Assembly (NCBI GenBank): GCA_963971225.1
Contig: OZ020270.1
Coordinates: 13,627,817-13,691,816, forward strand
Direction: 5' to 3'
DNA length: 64,000 nucleotides
Origin: Melieria omissa
Taxonomy: Eukaryota; Arthropoda; Insecta; Diptera; Ulidiidae
Part shown: positions 41,263 to 53,300 of the stretch, one piece after another
Position numbering within the stretch: position 1 is the stretch's first letter
How the letters are laid out: each line of letters begins with the position of its first letter
Made by a program: the position numbers and the translations under genes
Notes under the pieces: generated by a model
The model's database searches: none
What the model was told of the DNA's origin: nothing
What the model saw: only the letters and a program-made list of their open reading frames with translations

Positions 41263-44095
41263 CACAGTGGCATTTTTGTTCAATCTAGTCGCTCGAAATT
41301 AAAATTTTTATGGATGAATTTTTTAGTTTTTTTTATGTAATCTGTTCACCTGATATCCACAGTGGATAACGGTAATCACCGTTTCTTCTTAACGTTATTT
41401 CTAACAAAGCAATCTGCTTACAAAGTGAGAGTTTTTGACGTTTTGCTTTTTTAGTGCCGAAAACGCTGCACGTGAACGCGTACTTCTAATACGAAAATGT
41501 CTGTTATAAAATTAAAAACCCCATTCTTTTGTGTTATATCTTAAAAACTACACGTAAGTATATTTGTTTTCATATGTTTTCAATATGTTGTGTTTGTTTC
41601 TTTTGTAAAAAATTTAACTTTAAAAAAGTGTCCTATTTTTTGTGTGTGAATTATATGAAAATGTAAATTCAAAATGTTGCCAAAAGTTTGAATTGCGCCG
41701 CATTACTATAATTTTTAGTTATTTACAATATTGTGTCATTTCTTAACGTATTCCTTAGGGATTTTTCTGCCACTAGCTGCCTATTTTCGAAAAAATGGCA
41801 ATAACGAGAAGGGAGCTATACGACTTGTGGGTTGCAGAACGCAACCAAAAACAAAAAGATAAAGTCGTTTTGGAGCATGTCTGCAGTAAATTGGATATAG
41901 ACAAGGAAAATAAAATATATATAGATTGTTGCAAAATATTAAATATTTTTCTAACAAATTTGCGTTCGAGATGGGTGCAAGCACACATGACACGCCATGT
42001 ATTTCTTGAAAAATTTGCTTCATGGCTTGAATCAACTATTGATTTTCCCCATGTGACTTGCTTGCAACACCCGGAAGACCTGAAAAAAGCTTTAACGATC
42101 TTAGTGATTCGGCAAAAAGAAAGAGAGTGGCACATTTAGTGGAAAAATATACTTACGCTGAACTTGCATACGCTGCACGAGTGAGCCTGCATGCCTCTGG
42201 ACTTCGAGATGTTGCAAGTGTGTTAAAAGAAATTACTGAATCGCCACCCGAAAGAGCAAATGAAATAAAAAAAAGCATCTACCCTTTTCCTGATCAATGC
42301 GATCGATACACGCCCGAGGAAGCGTTATCTTTGTATGTGGATGCGCATTTGTCAAAGTTTTCTTACACACTTCTGCAACAAGGCGCAAAAGCAAAGAATG
42401 CAAATATTTATCCTACTTATAATGTATTAATATTGGCAAAAAAAACAATGCTACCCAGAGGAAATGACTATTGCAGAGACAGAAGCTGAAATAAAGCTTC
42501 AATCACTTATAAATCACACAGTACAGAGGAAAATGCAAATGCAAGATAGTTTTGTAAAACAGAATATAGATCAGCTAAAGCAGGGGTTAACGCTATCAAT
42601 TAAATGGGGTTGTGATGGAACTTCCGATCAGTCCAATTACAATCAACGATTTGAAGGCGACAATCAAAACCGAAGTGACAGCTGTTTGTATGTTGTTTGC
42701 ATGGTTCCGCTGCAATTGAAATCCAAAGACGGAAAAATAATTATTTGGAACAATAATGCTCCATCATCAACACGGTTTTGTCGCCCCATAAAGCTTTGTT
42801 TTGCGAAGGAAACTTCCGATATAATCAAAGCTGAAGTATTAAAAATAAAAGAGCAAATTTCTTCACTGCAGCCTTCTGTTGTTAAATTGGGAGGCGATAG
42901 TATCTTTATAAGTCATGAAATGCATCTTACAATGATAGATGGAAAAACATTTAGTGCCATTAGTGACACATCGGTGCAAACATGTGGAATATGCAAAGCA
43001 ACACCTAAAGATATGAATAATTTAGATCTAATTTACAAACGCCACTGCAACGAATCATTGTACCAATATGGTCTATCCACGTTACATGCTTATATACGAT
43101 TTTTGGAATGTGTTTTAAATATTGCGTATCGTCTTTTTGAAAATTATAAAAAAAACATCCAAAAAACATTAAACTTATACTACACTTAGCTGTAGACATG
43201 CCAAAACATGGTTCCGGCACTACAAACGATGGCAACACGGCCAGTCGTTTTTTTGAACAGTTTTCGTTAGCTGCTGCTGCAACTGGGGTAGATGAAGTCT
43301 AATCCGCCGGTTTGGCGTTATACTAAACTGTTTGTCGAGTGGGTTCGCCATTGCAAATGAGAAGTTTTCCAACTACTGCAGAGAAACAGCAATAACTTAT
43401 GTGACACTTTATGGATGGTATCCTATGCCATCGAGCGTGTATAGAATATTACTCCGCTGAAATCATAAATTCGTGCTCATTATCAATAGGCATGATGTCG
43501 GAGGAGGCTTTAGAGGCTCGCAACAAAGATATAAGACGTTAGAGAGAATCAAATACAAGGAAAACAAGTCGTTCCGAAACAATGGAAGATCTTCTTCATG
43601 CCTTACTTTTTACTTCTGATCCTCTAATAACATCCATATCCAAAACCCGCAAACGAGCCTTCAAAAACGGTAATGGTTTCAACGATGAAGTTCTTGCCCT
43701 ACTCACAGATCCTCAATACGCTTCCACAATGGAAGCACACACAAATTGCTGAAAAATATCTGTAAGTTTGTTAAGTTTTTATATTATAAAAGTTTATTTT
43801 ATGCTTAGATTGGTTAAGTTCATTACATTGTCTTTTCCTTTGAATTTACTGAATGTAATGTGCCATGTCGCGATAACTTAGATTGGTTAAGATTAATACT
43901 TTGTGTTTTGCTTTAAATTGACTAAATTGGTAATGTACCACAAATGGGCGTGGTCTTTGACGGATCTCGAAAATTTTGTCGGTATCTGATTCCGGAGTGT
44001 CATATGAACACATGATCCTAATTTGAATGTAATATGTTTGTTTTTCAGCTTGTAATTAATTTCGAGCGACTAGATTGTATAAAAATGCCACTGTG
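41263..44095 (+). mobile_element. Transib transposon
   Basis: The ends are CACAGTGGCATTTTT and its complement; over the first 40 bases 38 match, continuing CAATCTAGTCGCTCGAAATT. The 5-bp GC-rich duplication CTACG flanks it (41258-41262 and 44096-44100). CACAGTG plus a 5-bp target is diagnostic of Transib, the superfamily related to RAG1. Its interior encodes a decayed Transib transposase. Confidence 0.95.
41795..43715 (+). pseudogene. Transib transposase (RAG1-core related), decayed
   Basis: Successive frames: 41795-42139 (MAITRRELYDLWVAERNQKQ), 42058-42489 (LSDSAKRKRVAHLVEKYTYA, YTPEEALSLYVDAHLSKFSY) and 42464-43189. The last contains the first catalytic aspartate in IKWGCDGTSD (residue 51 of that frame), then PSSTRFCRPIKLCFAKETSD and QTCGICKATPKDMN. 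After about 43190 further fragments are readable: DMPKHGSGTTNDGNTASRFF near 43195, FSNYCRETAITYV near 43365, and SEEALEARNKDIRR near 43497, the counterpart of the segment bearing the catalytic glutamate. Several frameshifts and stops make it inactive. Transib enzymes cleave by nick and hairpin, as RAG1/2 does. I infer loss of activity long after insertion. Confidence 0.9.
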
Positions 44096-45356
44096 CTACG
44101 GGGCGATAGTGTGGTGGAGGAAAACCACGGAAATAACAACTATGACTAAGCTGGGAAAACTTCAAAGACTAGCGAATACCTGTATAACAGGATGTCTCAG
44201 TACTACACCAACGGCAGCCCTTAATGTTATATTAGGGATACTTCCGCTGGAACTAAATGTGCAAATGGCTGCAACCATTAGCGCACACAGACTAATGCAT
44301 AATGGATCCATACATAGGGATGCGCATGCAATCGGTCACCTATCGCTGCTGAAGGATAGGAGGCGAGACGGAGGCTTCTGGATGCCTCTGGATCTGATGC
44401 CACCGAGATACCTCTTCAGGAAAAACTACGTTACGTACATACCGCACAGGGAAGACTGGGCTGTTAATAGAATCAGTCTCACGAGCGATGACATTGTCTG
44501 GTTCACCGATGGCTTAAAGACGGAAGGCGGAACGGGAGCTGGAATATTTAATACTAGCTTCCAATTAGCAGTCAGTCTGGGTGACACGGCCACGGTCTTC
44601 CAGGCTGAGGTCTTTGCCATAAATGAGTGTGCCAGAAAGATACTGACTCTCAATGTCAGGAGAAAGAGGATTATCATAATGTCCGACAGCCAGGCTGCAA
44701 TAAAAGCTCTGGGCTCGACGACGTTTGTTTCCAAACTGGTCTGGGAGACAGCAAATGTTCTCCAAGACATTTCAAAGGTTAACCGGGTGATAGTACACTG
44801 GGTTCCTGCGCACTGTGGGCACGATGGAAATGAGGAGGCGGACAGATTGGCAAAGGAAGGGGCGGCAAAACGACCCTATGGACCTGAGCCGATCATAGGT
44901 GTCAGCAGAGCTCATTTTATGCATTGTGTCAAACAGGAATTCAAAAATCGGGCCAACCAGAAATGGTCCAATACGGTGGGACAGCGCTGTTCCAAGCTAT
45001 TCTTTCCGGCCTATTCGGAAGGTAAATCTAAATACCTACTGGACCTAAGCAGAAGGGAGCTTAAGTTCATGACGGGAGTCCTGAGTGGGCACTGCCTGCT
45101 AAATATGCATAAAGCGCGACTGGGATTGATAGTTAGCGAACTATGCAGGTTCTGCATGGAAGATGACGAAAGATCCGTGCACATAATAACCGAGTGTCCC
45201 GCCCTCCTACACGCAAGGAAGCGTATACTGGGAAGGGAACTAATTCAGACGAATGAGCTGTCTGGAATTAATTTGGGAAAGATCAAGGAGTTCCTGGACA
45301 GTATAGTAATCTAATATAAATTGCTCATGTTCCCAACAAGTAGACGGTTCTGAAAA

Positions 45357-46426
45357 TCACATTTTGTATTCATCTACTTTGTTACGTTTGCAACACACAA
45401 ATTGTACAAAAGCTTTTTTTATATTGGAGGAATGAGGGGTTTCCTTAAAAAATGTATGAAATGTGTTGTAAAAGATTTTTGAAACAAAAAAAAAATAGTC
45501 GATTGGAGCTTTTAGTTTTAAACTACTGTTAAAATAGTTGAAATTTTTGAAAAATATAAACATTTCGTTTCTTTGTAAATCACAAAGCTCATCTTTTATT
45601 AACTTTCTGCAGTTATGACAGTCAAATTTTATCAAGTTTCTACCACATCTACCACGGAGGGCTTAAAATCTACCACATTTTTGTGGAGCATAAATTTTTC
45701 TATTAACCAACCTATTATTCCAAGTAAATTAGAACTTTATGTTGTAAAATTTATGTTAGGGCTGCATTGAAAATTATAAGTGAAAATGTGCCAAAAAAAA
45801 CGTATGTGGTAGCACTCTCATCACTTTGAAAGCAGTGCACTACAAATAGTTGACAGTTTGACAATTGTTTTGGTGGCAGGTGCAATTAAAATGGAAAAAT
45901 TTCTAAAAAAGTTGAATCATATTTATTTATTATTTATTTAGTTCTTAGTAACGTTTTGTTTTTTAGAATATCGCATGGCGATGGCAATGCGCTTGGACGG
46001 GACGAAGTTTTACGACGCGAAGTTGTACCTGTTGCTGAAATTTGCGAGTCCGAGTTCCCAAAAAAGAAAAAACTATATAGTCAACAATACAAAAACAATG
46101 AGAAGAAACCCGGCACCGGTTAAAGTGCACAATTGTACAAATGCAATAAAATACAATTAATGTACAATACAAAAAATCTACCACATTTCATTCAAATCTA
46201 CCACATTTTTTTCATTGGGTCTACCACATAAATGAAAAATTAAGTAAGCACACTGCTCTTCACCCTCTTATTTGTGAACGGTTGCTCTTTTGTAGAATAA
46301 AAAACCTACTATTAGTGCTGATATTGTCTATACAACTATACTTTTGTGTACAGATTTGCGTACCATTGTAAAATACATATACGCGAAATATAGGCCATGA
46401 CACCCGCCAGATACGCAATAAAATAT
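45357..46426. other. Unassigned AT-rich region with TCTACCACA repeats
   Basis: TCTACCACA or near variants recur in direct orientation around 45641-45679 and 46166-46211, with one inverted copy near 45808 (TGTGGTAGCA). The clusters bracket about 500 bp containing a possible two-exon ORF. I found no convincing TIR or target duplication. The repeats recall subterminal transposase sites. Confidence 0.5.
45891..46123 (+). CDS. Possible two-exon 58-aa ORF, unrecognised
   Basis: Exon 45891-45910 starts MEKFLK. An intron of 56 bp (45911-45966, GT...TTTTAG) leads to exon 45967-46123, joining in frame and ending EKKPGTG. The product is charged, with a lysine-rich stretch FPKKKKLYSQQYKNNEKK. A short MEKFL start split by a tiny intron is reminiscent of transposase first exons, but I recognise no family. 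It could equally be chance in AT-rich DNA; coding evidence is weak. Confidence 0.3.
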
Positions 46427-46882
46427 TGTAACGATAAGACAGTCTGTCGCTGTGAAAAGCAACCCTGTCGCTACGCGCCGTGCTATAATTCAATCTGGCA
46501 ATGACAGTCGCGATAATAAGGGGAACATTTAGGCCAACCTGGCAATGATGGACACTTTTAGGCCAACCTGGCAATGATGGTCGCGATCATCATGGAAACC
46601 TTTAGTCCACTCCGGAATGTGCGAGAACGATCGGCGCGATGGCCGGACAGGTATAAAAGGCAGCCGGGTACGGCGCAGCGAGTCAGTCTGATTTGACTAG
46701 TGAAGGTGCCACACGGAGTGATTAAGCAAATAATCAAGTGTAAAGACAGTGAAGTGTGAAATTGGTGAAATAAAGTGATAGTTGGTTTTTATTGACTGCG
46801 TTTGCATAACTAAAGTTGTTTTATTTTCAAATTGCACAATCCAGTGATACGTAACAGCCCACTAGAACTAGTATTCGTAACA
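46427..46882 (+). repeat. 5' LTR of G3
   Basis: This 456-bp LTR has TGTAACG...CGTAACA ends. U3 contains three to four units on a GGCAATGATGG / CCAACCT core. The TATA box is at 46652-46658, an initiator-like TCAGT at 46683-46687 and AATAAA at 46769-46774. It is followed by TT and the primer-binding site (46885-46903). Confidence 0.94.
46652..46687 (+). promoter_or_regulatory. LTR core promoter (TATA + initiator)
   Basis: TATAAAA at 46652-46658 is followed 31 bp after its first base by TCAGT, matching the arthropod initiator TCAGT and its normal spacing. Transcription would start at about 46684 (R region). Equivalent boxes exist in the other LTRs except the mutated one at 30134-30633. Confidence 0.75.
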
Positions 46883-46943
46883 TTTGGTGTCAGAAGTGGG
46901 ATTGTGGAAAACTGAAAATAAATAAAATTATAAAAGCACGGAC

Positions 46944-48249
46944 ATGGTTAAACTCGAGCTGCTGAAGGTGGACCAGCTGAAGAAGGAGCTGGCTGCCAGG
47001 AATTTGCCGACTGCTGGCGGAAAGGTGGAATTGCAGTTGCGCTTGCGAGAAGCATGTGAGGCACGAGGCTTCGATTGGACTGTACACGAGTTCGGAGCGC
47101 AAGAACTAGAGGCGTCGGCCAAGGTGGAGGAGTCGCCTGCTGGTGCTGCTTCGCTACAGAGTACAGCTGCAGCGGCTGCGCCAATACATGCGTTGGACAT
47201 GAGCCAACTAATGGCTGCACTCAAAGGCATGTCGGCGCAAATGGAAACGGCGAATCAAGAAATGGCAGCGAAAATGGAAACGGCGACCCATGAAATATCG
47301 GCGCAAGTGTCAGAGCGAATGGAAGTCAAGCTTCTGGAAACCTCTGCGCGCTTGGAGCATAAAGTGGAGGAAATCTCAGACAGGATTAATGGGAAAGTCG
47401 ACCACCTGGAGACGCGAGTAGAGCACTTGGATAAACGAGTCGACGACCTGGATGATTCCCTGAAAAAACGAGTTGATAGTCTGGAAGATTCGATGCACAG
47501 AAAGATAGACGAACGGCTTCGAGAGGTACAGCCACGAGAATGTTTGCCACCGATTCAGGACGGTTTTGCTGCCAGAACAGAAGTGCCTACTTATGATGGT
47601 GCTGCGCCGTTCGATACATTTAAATTGCAATTCGACTTGGCTGCTTTGGAAAATCAGTGGACAGATATCAGGAAAGGTCGGAGGTTGGCACTGGCGCTGA
47701 AAGGTCCTGCGGCCGAGGTGATCAAATCAGTTCCAGAATGTTTAAGAAGTGATTACGGTGCCATCATGAGAGCGTTGGCAGCGAAGTATAGCAACGAGCA
47801 CAACCATGCGCTATACTACTGTGAGCTGAAGAACCGCAAGCAAAGAGCCAACGAGGCGCTGCAGACATAGGTATGCAGCAGACATTGAGCGGCTCGTACA
47901 GTTGTGCTACCCAAAATTTGGTGCTGATGATCTCGAGAGGATGAAGATTGAGTCGTTTATTGAAGGTCTTCATGATCCAGAAACACGTCGCAGTGCGTTG
48001 ATAATGGGCAAGCCGACATTTAAGGAGACGGTGAAGACCGCGATGACATATGAAGCGGCATGGATTGGGAGCACTCGGTATGCACCTGCAAGGATACGCC
48101 AGATTCAGACGGACAACGACATTCCGATCCAGGCAATAAGCTCTGAGATACCAGGCAGTTGTTTGCTGGGTATGTCGCAAGCAGGGCCACATATCACGAG
48201 ACTACCGCCAACGAAAGAAGCGTTCCCGTTCTCGATCGCAATCGCCTGA
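46944..48249 (+). pseudogene. gag: gag of G3, frameshifted
   Basis: It has the SAP-like N terminus (residues about 3-37), a coiled coil (METANQEMAAKMETATHEIS and LETRVEHLDKRVDDLDDSLK) and the capsid-like domain (PTYDGAAPFDTFKLQFDLAA). A 4-bp insertion near 47870 (acataGGTAtgc) truncates the first frame at ALQT. The second frame (47902-48249) completes the capsid, but then loses about 22 bp, so the CCHC knuckle is destroyed (SCLLGMSQAGPHI in place of VCWVCGKQGHI). The start codon follows the PBS by about 40 bp, as in the other copies. Confidence 0.88.
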
Positions 48250-48353
48250 AGCGAGGAATACTGACAATCGGGGCGTCCAAAGGGGCGTGAGCTGATCCCC
48301 ACAATCTGCCGCCCCACCGTCCTTGTCTCACAGCTGAAACGACACCCGGTAGC

Positions 48354-50360
48354 TTGACAATTGAAGGAAGGATAGATGGAAAGTTGTTCGTGTTGACACT
48401 GGATACTGGAGCGTCATATTCGATCATAAAAAGGAAGCTGCTGAAGAACTGGGAACCGCTGCGTGGCATACAGCTGCGGACTGCGACTGGCGAGCGCGCG
48501 CCGGTAAGAGGGAAAGTTACAAAAACGATTGCTATCGGCACCAGCAGCCTGGAACATGAGTTCATCGTCGCGGATATAATAGACGACGTGATTATCGGTG
48601 TGGATTTCATGATTAGGCACGGTTTTACGCTGGACCTGAAGGAAAATGTGCTGAGATATGCCAACGTTGAATTCCCGCTGAACACCGGCTATGAGCGAAG
48701 CGTGGCGGTAGGGAAGGTTGTATCGTGTCAACACAGGAGGATACCAGCGAATTCTGAGGCGATTGTGTGGGCAAAGGTGGACGAGGACGATGGAACGAGT
48801 CGGCTGTGGGTTGTAGAAGCACCGAAACAAGGACACGACAACATCATCATCGGACGTACATTAGTGGAATCTAAGAATGGCAGAATACCAGTCAGAATAC
48901 TGAACCCCCTGAATGCACCCAGATATGTCGGGAAGGATGAGGTAATTGGCGAGTGTAAGGAAGCTGTAGCAGTGGTCAATTGCGAGAGTAGCCCGCCTGG
49001 AGGTAATAAGAAGAGCGGTTTTAACATGGACGCCATACCACAGGAGAACCAGTGGAGCAGCGAGGTGACGGCCAAGCAGAAACAGAAGGCGAGGTCACTC
49101 CTGCAGCACTATGGGTCAATATTTGCGGCAGAAGCAAATAGTGAAAACAGAAGCAAACAGCCATAGTGAAGCACAACATCGACACTGGAAGTGCAAAACC
49201 GATTCGCCAACCGCAAAGACGAGTTCCTCTGGCCAAGAGGGAGGAGGTCACAAATTTGATCGAGAACATGCGAAAAGAAAAGGTTATAGAACCTTCTTCG
49301 GGCCCCTGGTGCTCGCCGGTCATGCTAGTCAAGAAAAAAGATGGCAGTACCCGGTTTTGTGTTGACTATCGGAAGCTCAATGAAATGAATGAGGAATGAA
49401 TGGAGGAAACTCGTTGCGGCCCTTTCTCCCTCGCGGAACTTTAGGACTCTATATATATATCGGAAGCTCAATGATGTGACCAAGAAGGACAGTTATCCAC
49501 TACCTCGGATCGATGACACCCTGGACACACTGTCAGACACGCAGTGGTTCTCCACGCTCGACTTACGCAGCGGCTATTGGCAGGTAGAGCTTGCCGACAA
49601 GGACAAGGAGAAAACGGCTTTTAGTGTTGGCGACGGTTTGTGGCAGTTCGCCGTCATGCCGTTTGGACTCTGCAACACACCAGCAACATTCGAGCGGCTA
49701 ATGGAACGCGTGTTGAAAGGGCTGCATTGGCGGACGTGTCTGGTGTACCTCGACGACATAATCGTGATGGGTAAAAACTTTGACGACCACCTGGGAAAGC
49801 TAAAGGAGGTATTCGAGCGGATACGAGAAGCCGGGCTTAAACTCAACCCAAAGAAGTGTTCGCTGTTCCAAAAGGAGGTCAAGTATCTGGGTCATACGGT
49901 TTCCGTCCGCGGGGTACATACGGATGAAAGCAAAATCACGGCGGTGCAGGAGTGGCCCCGGCCACGCAATCTACACGAACTCCGCAGTTTCCTGGGCCTG
50001 TGCACATACTACCGCCGATTTGTTCCGGGATTCGCGAACATAGCCAGCAGCGTGCACAAACTGACGAAAAAGAGCCAAGCATTCGAGTGGAACAAGGAGC
50101 AGGAACAGGCTTTCGCACGTCTGAAGGAAAAACTGTGCAGTGCTCCAATTCTGGGCCTCCCCGTGCCTGGGGAGATGTTTGTGTTGGATACAGATGCACG
50201 CGGGAATAGTATTGGCGGTGTGCTCTCACAAATAATAGACGGCCAGGAACAAGTGATAGCGTACTACAGTAGGATTCTATCGAAACCGGAACGCAACTAC
50301 TGTGTGACACGGAGAGAACTGCTGACGGTATTGGACTGCGTAACTGCGGTATTGGACTGA
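48354..50360 (+). pseudogene. pol: pol of G3, PR-RT and start of RNase H
   Basis: The protease frame opens [21 protein letters not shown] (48354). A small rearrangement near 49130 (GCAAATAGTGAAAACAGAAGC) shifts the frame before RT (49166-49399). The 91-bp insertion (49384-49474) then interrupts VDYRKLN, and RT continues at 49389-50360 with FSTLDLRSGYW and VYLDDIIVM. Unlike G1 and G2, RNase H begins normally (DTDARGNSIGGVLSQIIDGQ, SKPERNYCVTRREL) and is cut at VLDC by the LINE. Confidence 0.87.
49384..49474 (+). repeat. 91-bp insertion in RT, G3 copy
   Basis: TATCGGAAGCTCAATGA is at 49367-49383 and 49458-49474 with the same 74 bp between as at 20039-20112. Both copies share an identical spacing and the ATATATATAT end. 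Confidence 0.88.
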
Positions 50361-53300
50361 GTGTCAACACAGCTACGCGTGGGCAGACGTGCCTTTTTTG
50401 CTCCCGGTTTTTAATGTTTTTATCCGTCTCGCGCGTGTTTTAATGTTCGTCCGCCTGTTGTGTCTGTCTTTTTACACAGTGTCAGCTACCCCGCGTGTGC
50501 CATCAAACAAATTACAAATTGCATATTGCAAATATAAATTAAAAACGCAAAAACGAAATCGATCACCGAATCTAAAATGCCGTTAACTCGCCGTCCGCCG
50601 CATTAAACTCTGCTCGCGTGGTGTTGTTTGTGGTTTTCTTTCCGTGTTTCCCTCCTCCGTCCGTATTCAGTGGCGCTACATGCGGTCTTGTTCGACACTG
50701 AGGAATTGACTGTTCTGTGGTAAAGGCATAACACTTACCACAGGGCATAATCAATTTCTTAGTGCGGCAGATCTCATTCCCAGCTACTTTCCTTGCTCTT
50801 TAGCTCATATAGACCATGGTGGTGGACAAATTCCGCATAGCCTTCTGCAACGTGCGCGGGCTCAGGGCGAACTTTTTTGCCGTATACGCATTTGTTAACC
50901 TCCATAAACCCCATGTAATGGCACTAGGTGAAACCCAGGTTTGTGGGGATGCAGATCCACTGGATTTTCACATCCCTGGTTACCACCTACTGCCATTATT
51001 CTCTCCTCAGAGGGGTCTTGCCATTTATGTGTGCAGTAATGTTGCGTACCAGTGCCAGCAACAACTATACACGACGGATGCCGAATTTAGCTCCATGTGG
51101 GTTAAATTCAATATCCAGTCGCACATTCTGCACTTCTGCTTCCTATATAGGAGCCCGAATTCAGGGAGAGATTTTACTTATAACAAGTTTGATATTCTCT
51201 CTGATTCTATTTCTCAGATTCTGGAATCGTATCCGAATAGTGAAATTGTAGTTGCTGGTGATTTCAATATTCATAATTCCAATTGGCTACGCCATTCCAG
51301 CCACACAACTCCTGAAGGCTTATTTGTCGAGCTCTTTGCCGAGTCTAATAACTTGACTCAATTAGTGCATGAACCAACGCATATCCCCTGCGTTGCGGGG
51401 CAAGCTCTCAATACTCTAGACCTTTTTCTCACTTCACATCATGAAAAATATGATGTTGAAATGCACGCACCTCTTGGAAACTCGGACCACTGTACCATTT
51501 TGGCGTCTTTCTCATACTCTTCTATCCGCAATGCTTCGCTCTTAGCCCCGAAGCGGCTAGTGTGGATGTATGATAAAGCTAACTGGAGTGGACTTAATGA
51601 ATTTTTCGCCCACTTCAATTGGAAATTGTGTTTTCTTGATAGAAACATAAATGCCGCAGCCAAAATGGTTGAAGAAATTGTATTATTGGGAATGCGGTCC
51701 TTTATCCCCAATAAGCAAATTTGCATTAAACCCAAGGACAATATCTGGTTTAATGAGACATGCAGAATTGCTGTCAGGTCTAAAGAGGAAGCTTTCAGAG
51801 CATGGCAGGCAAATAAAAATGCCACCACTGAACAGCTGCGTAAACAGGCTAGAAATCGATGCAATGCCATCCTAAGGCGCCAAAAGTTTCTGCACGAACA
51901 GCGCCAAAGGAAAAAAGTTCTTCAATGCCAGCGTGGTAGTAAGAACTTCTGGTCATTCGTTAAGAAGGTGAAGAATCAAACATCGTCTTCCATTCCAACT
52001 CTTCTTAACAATGATCAAATCATCACTCACTCGGTTGATAAAGCTAATTTGTTGGCTAAAATTTTGGCAGAGAATTCTTCCCTGCCCCCCAGCGATCAAC
52101 CACTACCCGTAGTCGAGAACGTATCTTGCTCTATGCCAGAAATTCATTTTCGGACACGGGTAGTTAAAAGGGTGCTTGCAAATCTCGATATAAATAAGGC
52201 TTCAGGGCCGGACGGCATTCCAGCCCTTGTTTTGCAAAAGTGCGCTACCTCACTGGCTTGTCCATTACGCAAACTTTTCAACATGTCATACACCACAGGT
52301 GTATTTCCGACATGTTGGAAGGTAGCAAATGTTCAACCAGTTCCTAAAAAAGGCAAGACTACTGACCCTGCGAACTACCGACCTATAGCAATCTGCTCGG
52401 TGCTTTCCAAAGTAATGGAAAGCATTGTAAACTTCAACCTTGTGAAGTATCTGGAGCACAATAGACTGCTAAGTGACCGCCAATACGGCTTTCGAAGACA
52501 GCGATCGACGGGAGACCTTATGGCGGTCCTCACCGAGAAATGGAACCATAGCATTCTAAACCTCGGTGAAAGCAAGGTTGTTGCACTGGATATTTCTAAG
52601 GCCTTTGACCGGGTGTGGCATAAAGCGCTCGTGTCTAAATTGATTGCCTATGGCGTCGGTAGTATCTTCTCTCGTTGGATTACGAGCTTCCTCTATGATC
52701 GTTCTATTCGTGTTGTAATAGACGGCATAGCCTCGGAAAAGCATTCCCTCAGCGCGGGAGTGCCGCAGGGTTCGGTCCTCTCTCCAACCCTTTTCCTTAT
52801 CTTCATCAATGACCTATTGTCGTCGACGAAGAATCCCATCTACTCGTTTGCGGATGACAGCACCATTTGTCATTCATACTCCTTCACAAAGCGCCCCAGC
52901 TCTGTGGAGATTGAGAGAGAAAGGCGCCGTATGAATGACACACTTAATAGCGACCTACAAACAATCTCCAAGTGGGGTCAAGCGAACAGGGTCGATTTTA
53001 ATCCTCGCAAGACCCAATGTTGCCTGTTATCCCACAAGCGAGTCTCCCCTCATCCCAACACATCCCTGGTTATGGGTGGTGTGAGTATTGCGGAATCGGC
53101 AGCTCTTGATGTTCTGGGCATGTCCATTAAGAATGATCTTCGTTGGAACGATCATATTTTTGGCGTGTCGAAAGAAGCAGCAAAGTGCCTCGGCTTCTTA
53201 AAGCGGTGCAAAAAATATTTCACCCCGTCCGATCTCCGCATTATTTATACCACTTATATCCGACCTAAATTGGAGTTTAACTCGCACCTGTGGGCGGGGG

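Larger units (their letters stand above)
38872..45314 (+). pseudogene. LINE ORF2 (EN-RT-RNase H), split by Transib
   Basis: The endonuclease starts MEIVQVNLHRASAAA, with VQEPW, MGCDANAHHTMWGS and CSDHRQIRF. The RT fingers and palm lie in 38872-40716 (LPKPGRADKKDPKSFRPISL, GFLDIEGAFNY). A frameshift near 40690-40740 precedes GCPQGGVLSPLLWSVVVD and the catalytic AYADDLVIVV (about 40861-40890). A stop at 41178-41180 (SCK*) lies shortly before the Transib. After it, 44101-45314 carries the thumb and RNase H (FTDGLKTEGGTGAG, QAEVFAINEC, MSDSQAAIKAL, HCGHDGNEEADRLA) and a cysteine-rich end (CRFCMEDDERSVHIITEC). Apart from those breaks all catalytic motifs persist. Confidence 0.88.
37501..45350 (+). 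mobile_element. R1/LOA-type LINE split by Transib
   Basis: The 5' region (GC-rich, about 37501-37900), three packed ORFs and RNase H-bearing ORF2 ending at 45314 form one element, interrupted by 41263-44095. Borders are approximate: the 5' one is set by the end of PHD-ORF1 homology, the 3' one by the end of ORF2. I saw no clear target duplication. Confidence 0.82.
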
